Source: a virus. Taken from it: a stretch of DNA of 34,475 nucleotides. The translations under genes were made by a program, and so were the position numbers. Of this stretch, positions 24,102 to 29,626 are shown piece after piece. How positions within the stretch are numbered: position 1 is the first letter of the stretch; every line of letters starts with the position of its first letter. The notes beneath the pieces were generated by a model. The model ran no database searches, was not told the origin of the DNA, and saw only the letters and a list, made by a program, of their open reading frames with translations. The DNA is taken from positions 1 through 34,475 of the IMG/VR virus record IMGVR_UViG_3300030329_004398. One strand, 5' to 3'.

Positions 24102-24526
24102 GTCTTCTCCTCAATTGAGTTTTTGCATTCCATTACTTGGATTGATTTAATCCAAGTAAGATTGCCTGCAATGTGTTCGATCAGTCCTTCGGTCTCATAG
24201 GCATACGTTTGCTGCCACCCATCCGACGACATGCCCTCCACCCCAACCTCAAACTCCACAATGACGACCTTTCTGATACGCGACCTGCCTGGCTCCATTC
24301 CCCGGAGCGCGAGCCTTATGCCTGTCACATTGAACGCAACGTCCTGATCAATCTTCTGCGAAATTTTATGTGCCATCATATGTGTCGTTGCGAATGTAGG
24401 TTTGTTCTTGCCTGTCTCCCAGAAACTGATTGTTTTCTGGGAGACTCCCAGCCATTTGGCCGCGCCGGTCTGGGTCATGCCTAGTTCTTTTCGCAGACAA
24501 GCAAATCTAAACCTATTCCATTTCAT
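24098..24526 (-). CDS. XRE-family transcription regulator
   Basis: A 142-aa protein with an N-terminal helix-turn-helix of the Cro/C1 type: RKELGMTQTGAAKWLGVSQ then KTISFWETGKNKP (about residues 12-43) matches the classic recognition-helix pattern. The remaining 90 residues form a mixed domain of unknown kind, possibly for dimerisation or signal binding; there is no LexA-type Ser-Lys self-cleavage site visible. As an early gene inside the block rather than divergent from it, it may switch early transcription off, perhaps at the 15-bp palindromes near 26834-27229. ATG 24526 overlaps the previous stop (ATGA). Confidence 0.85.
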   Translation of the reverse strand: MKWNRFRFACLRKELGMTQTGAAKWLGVSQKTISFWETGKNKPTFATTHMMAHKISQKIDQDVAFNVTGIRLALRGMEPGRSRIRKVVIVEFEVGVEGMSSDGWQQTYAYETEGLIEHIAGNLTWIKSIQVMECKNSIEEKT

Positions 24527-25017
24527 GTCTCCTCCACTACATGCACGGCATATCCGTTTGGGTCGTCAACAAATTTGCGGGCAATATCGCACCATCGGAT
24601 AGGGGGTAGCCCCTCCACAGGGTCGCGCCCGTGGATGCTCCTGTAAATCTGCCGGCACTGGTCGAAGATACCCCGCCAGATCTCCTCCTCCTTCTGTTTC
24701 ATCTCCTCATAGGTGGTCGTATAGCCCCCGCATCTCGACAAAACAGAATGGGGTCTCAGTCGACAATCAGTATGACAGGGGAATAGCCCACGAAGAAAGG
24801 CAAGCTCCTTGTTAGGTGCTATGACCATGCACCCCGACCTGAAGTAGTCGTTCCATTTCTCTTCAAGGACCCGCCGGTCCTCCTCCAGTTCTTCCAGGGT
24901 GTCATATGCAGCACCCTCAAGCGTGCTGAACATCCCCTCAAGAGTCACGTTTGGGTCATTGCCCCAGTGTTTGAGGTAGTGCTCTCTTATCATCGTTTGT
25001 ATGGTGTAGTGTTTCAT
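24523..25017 (-). CDS. Hypothetical early protein (164 aa)
   Basis: ATG 25017 is eight bases after AAGGAG and 4 bp after the previous stop; a frame opening at 25164 would overlap that gene and is rejected. Residues 30-60 form a charged helix (EELEEDRRVLEEKWNDYF). A central region has Cys and His residues (CMVIAP, FPCHTDCRLRP, SRCGG) that could bind metal. The C-terminal part contains a helical stretch with Trp and Cys. No family recognised. The stop overlaps the XRE gene start. Confidence 0.62.
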   Translation of the reverse strand: MKHYTIQTMIREHYLKHWGNDPNVTLEGMFSTLEGAAYDTLEELEEDRRVLEEKWNDYFRSGCMVIAPNKELAFLRGLFPCHTDCRLRPHSVLSRCGGYTTTYEEMKQKEEEIWRGIFDQCRQIYRSIHGRDPVEGLPPIRWCDIARKFVDDPNGYAVHVVEET

Positions 25018-25021
25018 CTCA

Positions 25022-25231
25022 TCATCTCCTTGATGTATTCTTTTGCCTGTTTGATAGTCGTGATGAAGGGTCGACGACCCTCCTCTTTTCCTTGTGGCCC
25101 TTCGATTCGGTACAGGTACCGGATACCCAAGGTTTAAAGCATCCAGCTGAACAAAAAGATTCATTGTAATCCTTTTCAGCTTCTCCGCAGTCTATCCCTA
25201 ATTTTGATCCGCAATTTTTACAGTATGACAT
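25022..25231 (-). CDS. Small zinc-binding protein (69 aa)
   Basis: A 69-aa protein with Cys4-x2-Cys7, Cys15, and Cys27-x3-Cys31 in the first half, a treble-clef or ribbon-like zinc site (YCKNCGSKLG; FCSAGCF). A basic tail follows (KGHKEKRR, RLSNRQKNTSRR) that could contact nucleic acid. ATG 25231 has AAGGA nine bases upstream. The stop lies 4 bp before the next start. Its role is unknown; small zinc proteins of this kind often modify host RNA polymerase or other host factors, but that is not shown here. Confidence 0.62.
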   Translation of the reverse strand: MSYCKNCGSKLGIDCGEAEKDYNESFCSAGCFKPWVSGTCTESKGHKEKRRVVDPSSRLSNRQKNTSRR

Positions 25232-25234
25232 GAT

Positions 25235-25306
25235 TTAAATCCTTGTTAGGCCAGGGCGGGTGGTGGTGGTGTTGGTTTTTATGATGGTGTTTCCATGGTA
25301 GTTCAT
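25235..25306 (-). CDS. Possible 23-aa peptide
   Basis: ATG 25306 follows GGAGG by nine bases and comes right after the stop of the preceding gene (TAAGATG, the same junction as at 25625). It encodes only 23 residues including a run of Thr (NTTTT) from a GGT repeat. The short gap it fills (76 bp) would otherwise be empty. It may be a leader peptide that couples translation to the zinc-binding gene. Evidence is slim. Confidence 0.33.
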   Translation of the reverse strand: MNYHGNTIIKTNTTTTRPGLTRI

Positions 25307-25307
25307 C

Positions 25308-25625
25308 TTATCTATCCTCCGGACCGATAAAACATATCAGTCTTTGGAGCTGAGAGTCCTCCGACAGGCAGGGGGCACGGTCAAGTCCGTCCTTTGTCAG
25401 TGCCTCTTGAATGTCGCATACAGACATCAAAAGAGCAGGTGGTAGATGCCCTCGTGTTACGACCGAGGAGGACAAAACAATAGCTATCTCATAGTTTTCC
25501 GCGCTCCAATCAAGCCACTGCAGTTCCCCAGGAGTAGGAATGTAGTAAAACACCCCCTGTTCTGTGATTCTTTCCAAGCTACACACTTCCATATTCTCTA
25601 ATGCTTTTGATGTATATGTGTTCAT
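25308..25625 (-). CDS. Hypothetical early protein (105 aa)
   Basis: ATG 25625 comes one base after the previous stop (TAAGATG). The product has an N-terminal mixed part (VFYYIPTPGELQWLDWS), a hydrophobic strand (YEIAIVLSSSVV) and an acidic helical end. There is no membrane anchor, metal site or recognised family. The weak ribosome site (GGCGGT) suggests it relies on coupling to the gene before it. Confidence 0.58.
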   Translation of the reverse strand: MNTYTSKALENMEVCSLERITEQGVFYYIPTPGELQWLDWSAENYEIAIVLSSSVVTRGHLPPALLMSVCDIQEALTKDGLDRAPCLSEDSQLQRLICFIGPEDR

Positions 25626-25626
25626 C

Positions 25627-25908
25627 TTATACCGCCGAGTTGTGAGAGGGATGACGCGCCGCTATGTATCCGGCAATGAAGGCTTGCATATAGTAGTATA
25701 CTTCCCGCTTCGTTCCTCTTCTTGTTACGTCGATTTGTCCTCCACCACTGGAAGTTATCTTGCCCAATCTTACCCCACCATAAGCCCAGTCAAGGACATA
25801 GGTGCCTACGTTATAGGTATCGTTTGAGTATGCTTTCTCCTCTTGGTTTGTTAGTTCATTGATGCGCTTCAGTACCGCGTAAAGGTCTGACTGTGTTATT
25901 CGTGACAT
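25627..25908 (-). CDS. Conserved-type phage hypothetical protein (93 aa)
   Basis: A 93-aa protein of a kind often found in tailed phages without known role. It has an N-terminal helix (LYAVLKRINELTN), then NVGTYVLDWAYGGVRLGKI (a 'G.Y.ld.AYGG.rL' pattern), SGGGQIDVTRRGTKREVYYYMQAFIAGY at the end. The 'GTKRE.YY.....aG' helix is characteristic of this group by memory. ATG 25908 has AAGGA seven bases upstream, within the end of the preceding gene's trailer. Confidence 0.65.
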   Translation of the reverse strand: MSRITQSDLYAVLKRINELTNQEEKAYSNDTYNVGTYVLDWAYGGVRLGKITSSGGGQIDVTRRGTKREVYYYMQAFIAGYIAARHPSHNSAV

Positions 25909-25912
25909 GTTA

Positions 25913-26194
25913 TTATCCTTGGTTGTTTGTGTTTGTTTGTGTGTTATTTTTGTCTAGGTAGCCGAGCATCCAGAGGTTTTCCTGTTCTTCACAGAGGAAG
26001 ACGCGCGGGTTGTGTATGACTAGTTTCGCTGTAGCAATGACCTTGGACAGGGTGCACTGCCTGAAAGAATGCACCACCCTCCTGCTACCCCTGAATGATA
26101 TGTAATGTCCTGTCACCACCCGCTTAGGTTGACCCTCACTGTCTTTGATGCATTGCCGGCGCGTTATGTAGATTCCTCTCAAGTCATGTTTCAT
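25913..26194 (-). CDS. Hypothetical early protein (93 aa)
   Basis: A 93-aa basic protein, probably beta-rich in its first half (GIYITRRQCIK, TGHYISFRGSRRVV). A helix (LSKVIATAKLVIHN) and a low-complexity Asn/Thr tail (NNTQTNTNNQG) follow. The tail is encoded by TTTGTGTTTG-type repeats near 25921-25945 and may be unconstrained. ATG 26194 follows CAAGGATAAG. No family recognised. Confidence 0.58.
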   Translation of the reverse strand: MKHDLRGIYITRRQCIKDSEGQPKRVVTGHYISFRGSRRVVHSFRQCTLSKVIATAKLVIHNPRVFLCEEQENLWMLGYLDKNNTQTNTNNQG

Positions 26195-26223
26195 TTTCTT
26201 ATCCTTGGTTTGTGTGAAGTTAC

Positions 26224-26241
26224 AGACCCCGTGCGGGGTTT
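26224..26241 (-). promoter_or_regulatory. Intercistronic hairpin
   Basis: AGACCCC (26224-26230) pairs with GGGGTTT (26235-26241; one G-U pair) around a four-base loop, in the 54-bp gap between two early genes. No T-run follows on the minus strand, so it is more likely an mRNA stability or processing element than a terminator. Confidence 0.5.
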
Positions 26242-26248
26242 CGGCTCA

Positions 26249-26539
26249 TCAAGCCTCATCAGTGCAACTCTTCCAGCGGGTGAGGGCGACGTAGCCATGT
26301 CCGCCGCAGTAGCTTATTGTATAGGTCCACTCATCATAGGCAGGGAAGTCTATCGTCCGGTCAAAATAGCCCCATGGCCTCATATTGCCCTCGGTTGGAC
26401 TGTGCTCCATCTCGGGCCCGTAATCCCATTGGGCGAGGTGTTTAAGCACGGCCTCATATTGCCCGTCTAGTAGCTGGTTTATCAAGTCGCTTGCTTCTTC
26501 GGTGTCTTGAAGGAAGATTATGTTATGATACTCTTTCAT
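26249..26539 (-). CDS. Hypothetical early protein (96 aa)
   Basis: A 96-aa acidic protein starting at ATG 26539, six bases after the previous stop and with CAAGGATAAG upstream. The N-terminal half is helical (EEASDLINQLLDGQYEAVLKHL), followed by WDYGPEMEHSP and a Tyr/Trp-rich C-terminal part (DEWTYTISYCGGHGYVALTR). There are no metal sites. The pattern recalls small phage proteins of unknown role that accompany early operons. Possibly host-directed; not recognised. Confidence 0.58.
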   Translation of the reverse strand: MKEYHNIIFLQDTEEASDLINQLLDGQYEAVLKHLAQWDYGPEMEHSPTEGNMRPWGYFDRTIDFPAYDEWTYTISYCGGHGYVALTRWKSCTDEA

Positions 26540-26545
26540 TGTCTC

Positions 26546-26782
26546 TTATCCTTGGGCTGGTGGGCAGGAGTAGAATCGATCCATTATCTCATCGATGGAT
26601 CGCTTCAGATCATGCGCCACAACCGAAAATGGATGACCGAGTGTTAGAACTCGGTAGGTGATCTCACGCGATAGCCAAGCATCGTGGGAAAGGGAAACAA
26701 GGTCTAACTCGCATGTCAAGCAGTAGGGGGATTGGTCTGTGCTGGCTACGTGCCAGCGGCAAAGGGAGCATAAAAGAAGCAT
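26546..26782 (-). CDS. Zinc-ribbon plus HTH protein, first early gene
   Basis: A 78-aa protein that opens the early block. Cys5-x2-Cys8 and Cys21-x2-Cys24 form a zinc ribbon. Residues about 33-70 (WLSREITYRVLTLGHPF, then HDLKRSIDEIMDRF) resemble a short Myb/GcrA-type helix-turn-helix ('W...e......lG.....va..L.RS...i..R'). A DNA-binding early regulator is likely, perhaps acting on the palindromes just upstream. ATG 26782 lies about 38 bp after the predicted transcription start, with AGGA upstream. The HTH call is by pattern. Confidence 0.6.
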   Translation of the reverse strand: MLLLCSLCRWHVASTDQSPYCLTCELDLVSLSHDAWLSREITYRVLTLGHPFSVVAHDLKRSIDEIMDRFYSCPPAQG

Positions 26783-26826
26783 ATAAAAATCCTGGTTGGG
26801 GTGGTCTGTGGACTCGCCACATGACT

Positions 26827-26855
26827 ATTCTACTTATGTAGAACATAAACGTCAA
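26827..26855 (-). promoter_or_regulatory. Early leftward promoter (sigma70 type)
   Basis: On the minus strand TTGACG (26850-26855) and TAGAAT (26827-26832) are separated by exactly 17 bp, each one base off consensus. Transcription would start near 26820, about 38 bp before the first early gene. The spacer contains one of the 15-bp palindromes, so a bound protein would block polymerase directly. Confidence 0.82.
26834..26848. promoter_or_regulatory. Operator-like palindrome O1
   Basis: TTATGTAGAACATAA, an interrupted palindrome (TTATG-N5-CATAA) lying in the spacer of the early promoter. A second, overlapping inverted repeat TTCTAC-N4-GTAGAA covers 26828-26843, extending into the -10 box. Expected binding site of the early XRE or zinc/HTH regulator. 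Confidence 0.7.
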
Positions 26856-26900
26856 GGATTATTTTCAATCTTTCTTTCACAATGCCGTTACGCACTGCGT

Positions 26901-26915
26901 TTATGCGCAACATAA
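26901..26915. promoter_or_regulatory. Operator-like palindrome O2
   Basis: TTATGCGCAACATAA, same half-sites as O1 (TTATG-N5-CATAA), located 67 bp from O1 measured start to start, upstream of the early promoter -35. Confidence 0.62.
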
Positions 26916-27059
26916 GAGCTCGTTTTCAGGGGGGTTCTGTTGTCCTGTCGGGGAAGCCAGCTACTAGACGGCTGGCCCTATGATTCTTTCCTTTTCCTCA
27001 AGAAACCCTAGAAAAAAGACAAATTCATCTTAAAAACTGAAAAAAGTGTCTACCAGTCG

Positions 27060-27150
27060 TGGCTTTCTCTGAAAAGAATACATTCAACCAGGGTTTTCCG
27101 TGGCGACACCCTGGAAAAGTGCTGGCTTTCTGGCCTAAAGTGGTGGCTTT
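27060..27150 (+). repeat. TGGCTTT direct repeats
   Basis: TGGCTTT occurs at 27060-27066, 27123-27129 and 27144-27150. The spacings are 63 and 21 bp, six and two turns of DNA, so all copies face the same side of the helix. They could be a small iteron-like set for an initiator or activator; the short length means chance is possible. Confidence 0.4.
27088..27114 (+). promoter_or_regulatory. Hairpin in control region
   Basis: CCAGGGT (27088-27094) and ACCCTGG (27108-27114) form a perfect 7-bp stem with a 13-base loop. TTTTCC and GGAAAA next to the arms add dyad symmetry. No T-run follows. It may be an origin structure or a protein site. Confidence 0.45.
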
Positions 27151-27214
27151 TTAAAGAAATACTTGTAATTCTTACATTTTTTTGGGGGGAGGAGTTGAGG
27201 TCAAGTAGGGCCAA

Positions 27215-27229
27215 CTATGTTGAGCATAA
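27215..27229. promoter_or_regulatory. Operator-like palindrome O3
   Basis: CTATGTTGAGCATAA, same pattern as O1 and O2 with one half-site change. The flank AACGTCC matches the flank of O1 (AACGTCA), so the similarity extends past the palindrome. It lies 233 bp upstream of the first late gene and could control late transcription. Confidence 0.58.
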
Positions 27230-27461
27230 AACGTCCAGCCCTATGAGCACCATAACCGACAATTCGCCAGCATGGCCAACCCCCCAGCTCGGACAATGGA
27301 GAAGCGCGCTTTCCTTTGAGCCGGCCACCCCCCGGGGTACCCCCATTTTTTATTTCCGCTCTATGAGTGCAAGACCCTCTTATATTTCTGTCACAAAATT
27401 AAACATCTCGATTGCGTAGTATGTGCTATTCTATTATTGAATTACAATCTTTGGGGGCAAA

Positions 27462-27863
27462 ATGAGATACAAGTTACCGGGTTCGACGAGCGATTCCACA
27501 CAGAAGGCAGGTATAGGAACCAGCTATGATGCGGCCAAGAAGGCAACGCTGTCACTGCCTAAGAATTCAAATTTCAACTTCACAGGCAATCTTGGGGGGC
27601 TGTGGATCTGGATGAGCTCCATTAGTGGTGCCACAAAGATAACGTTCAGAATCTCTCTTGATGCAGCCGGAGACGAGATGCTGGTAACAGACACGGAGGC
27701 AGATCCCATCTACACGGGCACGACGACGGCAACGGACGGTTCGGTTGTCTATTCTCTAAACGGTCTTCCCGTGGATTTAAACGTTGACACGCTGTATGTC
27801 TTCTTCAAGACCGATGCAGGAACGGTAGCGGTAGATAAGGTCCAACTTTCATGGGGGTATTAA
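27462..27863 (+). CDS. Hypothetical virion/tail protein, first late gene (133 aa)
   Basis: A 133-aa beta-patterned protein with many Thr, Ser, Gly and Asp residues, ending in a strand VAVDKVQLSWGY. No membrane segment or catalytic motif. It lies one base before the fibre/spike gene and shares its surface-protein composition, so it is probably a structural partner of the fibre (adaptor, tip or decoration). ATG 27462 has GGGGG four bases upstream. Not recognised as a family. Confidence 0.6.
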   Translation: MRYKLPGSTSDSTQKAGIGTSYDAAKKATLSLPKNSNFNFTGNLGGLWIWMSSISGATKITFRISLDAAGDEMLVTDTEADPIYTGTTTATDGSVVYSLNGLPVDLNVDTLYVFFKTDAGTVAVDKVQLSWGY

Positions 27864-27864
27864 G

Positions 27865-29205
27865 ATGTCGATTGTTAACTCGTTTGGTAGTGGTGGTGGT
27901 GGTGCTGTTTCCTCGGTAACGAATGGAGCAGACGATCGTATTGCTTTGTTTGGGTCGTCGGATTCGCTCGTAGGAAATACGGGTCTCACATACACGGGGA
28001 GTGAGTTTGCCGTGACCGGGGATATAAGTTCCACGGGGAACTATTACGGTAGCCAGTTCTTCTACCACACAGGCGATACCGACACGAGCATGAAGTTTAC
28101 GGTTGACCAGATTAATCTGACTGCTGGCAATATCAACATGCTGAAGATCAAGGAGGCTGCCCAGGACGAGGTAGTCTGGTTTGAGGACGGCAATGATGTT
28201 GATTTCAGAATCGAGGTTCCGGGGCAGGCCTATTTCTTCTGGATTGATTCTGGGAATGACAAGCTCTACATTGGTGGTAACACTGCAAACAAGATGACAT
28301 CCGAAATGATGAATTTCCAGGATGGCAATATCGGCATTGGTAGAAACAGTGCTGACAACGTAGGATCGGAAGTCACGTTTGCAAAAAGTCGTCACGCGAC
28401 CGATGGGTCACACACAATCGTGCAGTCAGGTGATACACTTGGCGAAATTAACTTCAAGGGTTCGGATGGGGATTCGCTTTCCTTCGCTGCCCAGATAAAG
28501 GGTACGGTTGATTACTCGACACCGGGCGACGGAGACATGCCGGGCAGGATTATCTTCTCGACGACACCTGATGGATCGGATGGATTGACGGAGGCGATGA
28601 GGATCAACCAGGGTCAGGGTGTCGTTCTGAAGAATGGTGGCTTCTGCGTTCAGGGATATAATTCAGGTGCTGAGTTCGGCGAGGGAACGAATAATTTCAA
28701 TGGCATGGTGATGGATTATTTCGCGACTGCATACGATTCCAAGCCAGGAGGCAGGCTGATTACTCGTGGTGATGGCACCAACAGAGGGGTTTTCGTAATC
28801 AAGGGAGAGAAGGAGGATGCCACTTCCGGTCTCGAATATCTCCAGATCGATGCTTCAGGGAACATACTGAACCCCACTGGCCAGTTGCACGCGGGCTCTG
28901 ATCGGAGGCTGAAGAAGTACATTCGCACTCTCGATTCGGTCTGGGATCAGGTGAAGCAGCTAAATCCCGTGAGGTACCAGTGGAAGAGTGCATACAAGAA
29001 CGAATCGGGAAGATCGAATATTTGCTATGGATTCATCGCCGACGAGGTTGAGCCAATCTTCCCCGAGGTTGTCATGACCGGTTCGGAGACGGATAGCGAT
29101 CTACCTGATAATCTTCAGCATCTTGCGTACATAGAGATGATACCCATACTTTGCAAGGTCATTCAGGAATTGCAGGACAGGGTTATTGCCCTTGAGGGAG
29201 GATAG
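27865..29205 (+). CDS. Tail fibre/spike with S74 intramolecular chaperone
   Basis: A 446-aa protein. The start has a flexible Gly run (SFGSGGGGAVSS), then beta-rich repeats typical of a trimeric fibre shaft (residues about 20-330; phrases such as LTYTGSEFAVTGDISSTG). The C-terminal 100 residues form a peptidase-S74 chaperone: Ser345-Asp346-x2-Leu-Lys350 (SDRRLKKYI), then NPVRYQWK, GFIADEVEPIFPEVV and a final helix ending LQDRVIALEGG. The chaperone helps trimer folding and then cuts itself off before Ser345, leaving a mature shaft of about 344 residues. The fibre binds the host receptor. Its place before the terminase genes matches gp17-terminase order in T7. Confidence 0.88.
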   Translation: MSIVNSFGSGGGGAVSSVTNGADDRIALFGSSDSLVGNTGLTYTGSEFAVTGDISSTGNYYGSQFFYHTGDTDTSMKFTVDQINLTAGNINMLKIKEAAQDEVVWFEDGNDVDFRIEVPGQAYFFWIDSGNDKLYIGGNTANKMTSEMMNFQDGNIGIGRNSADNVGSEVTFAKSRHATDGSHTIVQSGDTLGEINFKGSDGDSLSFAAQIKGTVDYSTPGDGDMPGRIIFSTTPDGSDGLTEAMRINQGQGVVLKNGGFCVQGYNSGAEFGEGTNNFNGMVMDYFATAYDSKPGGRLITRGDGTNRGVFVIKGEKEDATSGLEYLQIDASGNILNPTGQLHAGSDRRLKKYIRTLDSVWDQVKQLNPVRYQWKSAYKNESGRSNICYGFIADEVEPIFPEVVMTGSETDSDLPDNLQHLAYIEMIPILCKVIQELQDRVIALEGG

Positions 29206-29206
29206 A

Positions 29207-29626
29207 ATGTCATTGAAACCGAAGCAGAGAACGGCAGCATTGCTGCTTGGCCGTGGTATGACGGCAATGGAGACCGCTGAAAAAATCGGGATATGTCACA
29301 CGACCATCTACAAATGGAAATGCAGGCACCCGGAATTCAAGGCTCTTATCGAGGCGGAGAAGAAGTACATCCAGTCAGGTAGCGAGTACGCCTGGCATGT
29401 TCATGCGTCTGCGATCAAGGCGCAGATCAGTGGTCTTATCAAGGTATCGCTGGAAACCCTTCATCGCCAGATGAGGGAAGGCAAGAACGAGATGGCTGTC
29501 ATCAAGGCTGCCACCTACATTCTGGATAAATATGGATCCGACCACATATCAGATATCAGGGGCAGCTCAGAGAATACGGATGAGGTCGAGCTCCTTTCGG
29601 CCCTGAGGCTTGTTGATGGCGGCTGA
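29207..29626 (+). CDS. terS: Terminase small subunit
   Basis: A 139-aa protein with an N-terminal helix-turn-helix (KQRTAALLLGRGMTAMETAEKIG, then HTTIYKWKCRHPEF; about residues 5-45), the usual DNA-recognition domain of phBC6A51-like small terminases. A helical oligomerisation part and an acidic tail follow. It recognises the packaging site and hands DNA to the large subunit. ATG 29207 follows GGGAGGA by four bases, 1 bp after the fibre stop; the end overlaps the large-subunit start by 11 bases. Confidence 0.84.
   Translation: MSLKPKQRTAALLLGRGMTAMETAEKIGICHTTIYKWKCRHPEFKALIEAEKKYIQSGSEYAWHVHASAIKAQISGLIKVSLETLHRQMREGKNEMAVIKAATYILDKYGSDHISDIRGSSENTDEVELLSALRLVDGG

Larger units (their letters stand above)
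26783..27461. promoter_or_regulatory. Intergenic control region between divergent early and late blocks
   Basis: About 680 bp without a convincing gene. It holds the early promoter, three 15-bp palindromes, a hairpin CCAGGGT/ACCCTGG, another GCCAGC (26956-26961)/GCTGGC (26971-26976) with a nine-base loop, TGGCTTT direct repeats, and A/T-rich stretches near 26990-27050 and 27150-27180. An inverted copy of AAGCCAGC (26954-26961) occurs at 27121-27128. A GC palindrome GGGGTACCCC followed by ATTTTTTATTT near 27335-27355 could weakly terminate rightward transcription. A late promoter is expected here but no clear -35/-10 pair was found; TATTCT at 27427-27432 with a TGC extension is the best -10. 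A replication origin is possible. Confidence 0.6.

Noticed and set aside
24098-24526. Lysogeny repressor role for the XRE protein
   Set aside because: No integrase, no divergent cro-like partner and no self-cleavage site were seen, so a CI-type role is not supported; a lytic-cycle regulator is more likely.
27330-27356. GC palindrome with T-rich tail as a terminator before the late block
   Set aside because: GGGGTACCCC leaves almost no loop and the T-run is interrupted; too weak to list as a separate terminator.
27195-27419. A 74-codon rightward frame starting with TTG in the control region
   Set aside because: It covers palindrome O3, lacks a convincing ribosome site and has no protein-like pattern; it is probably chance.
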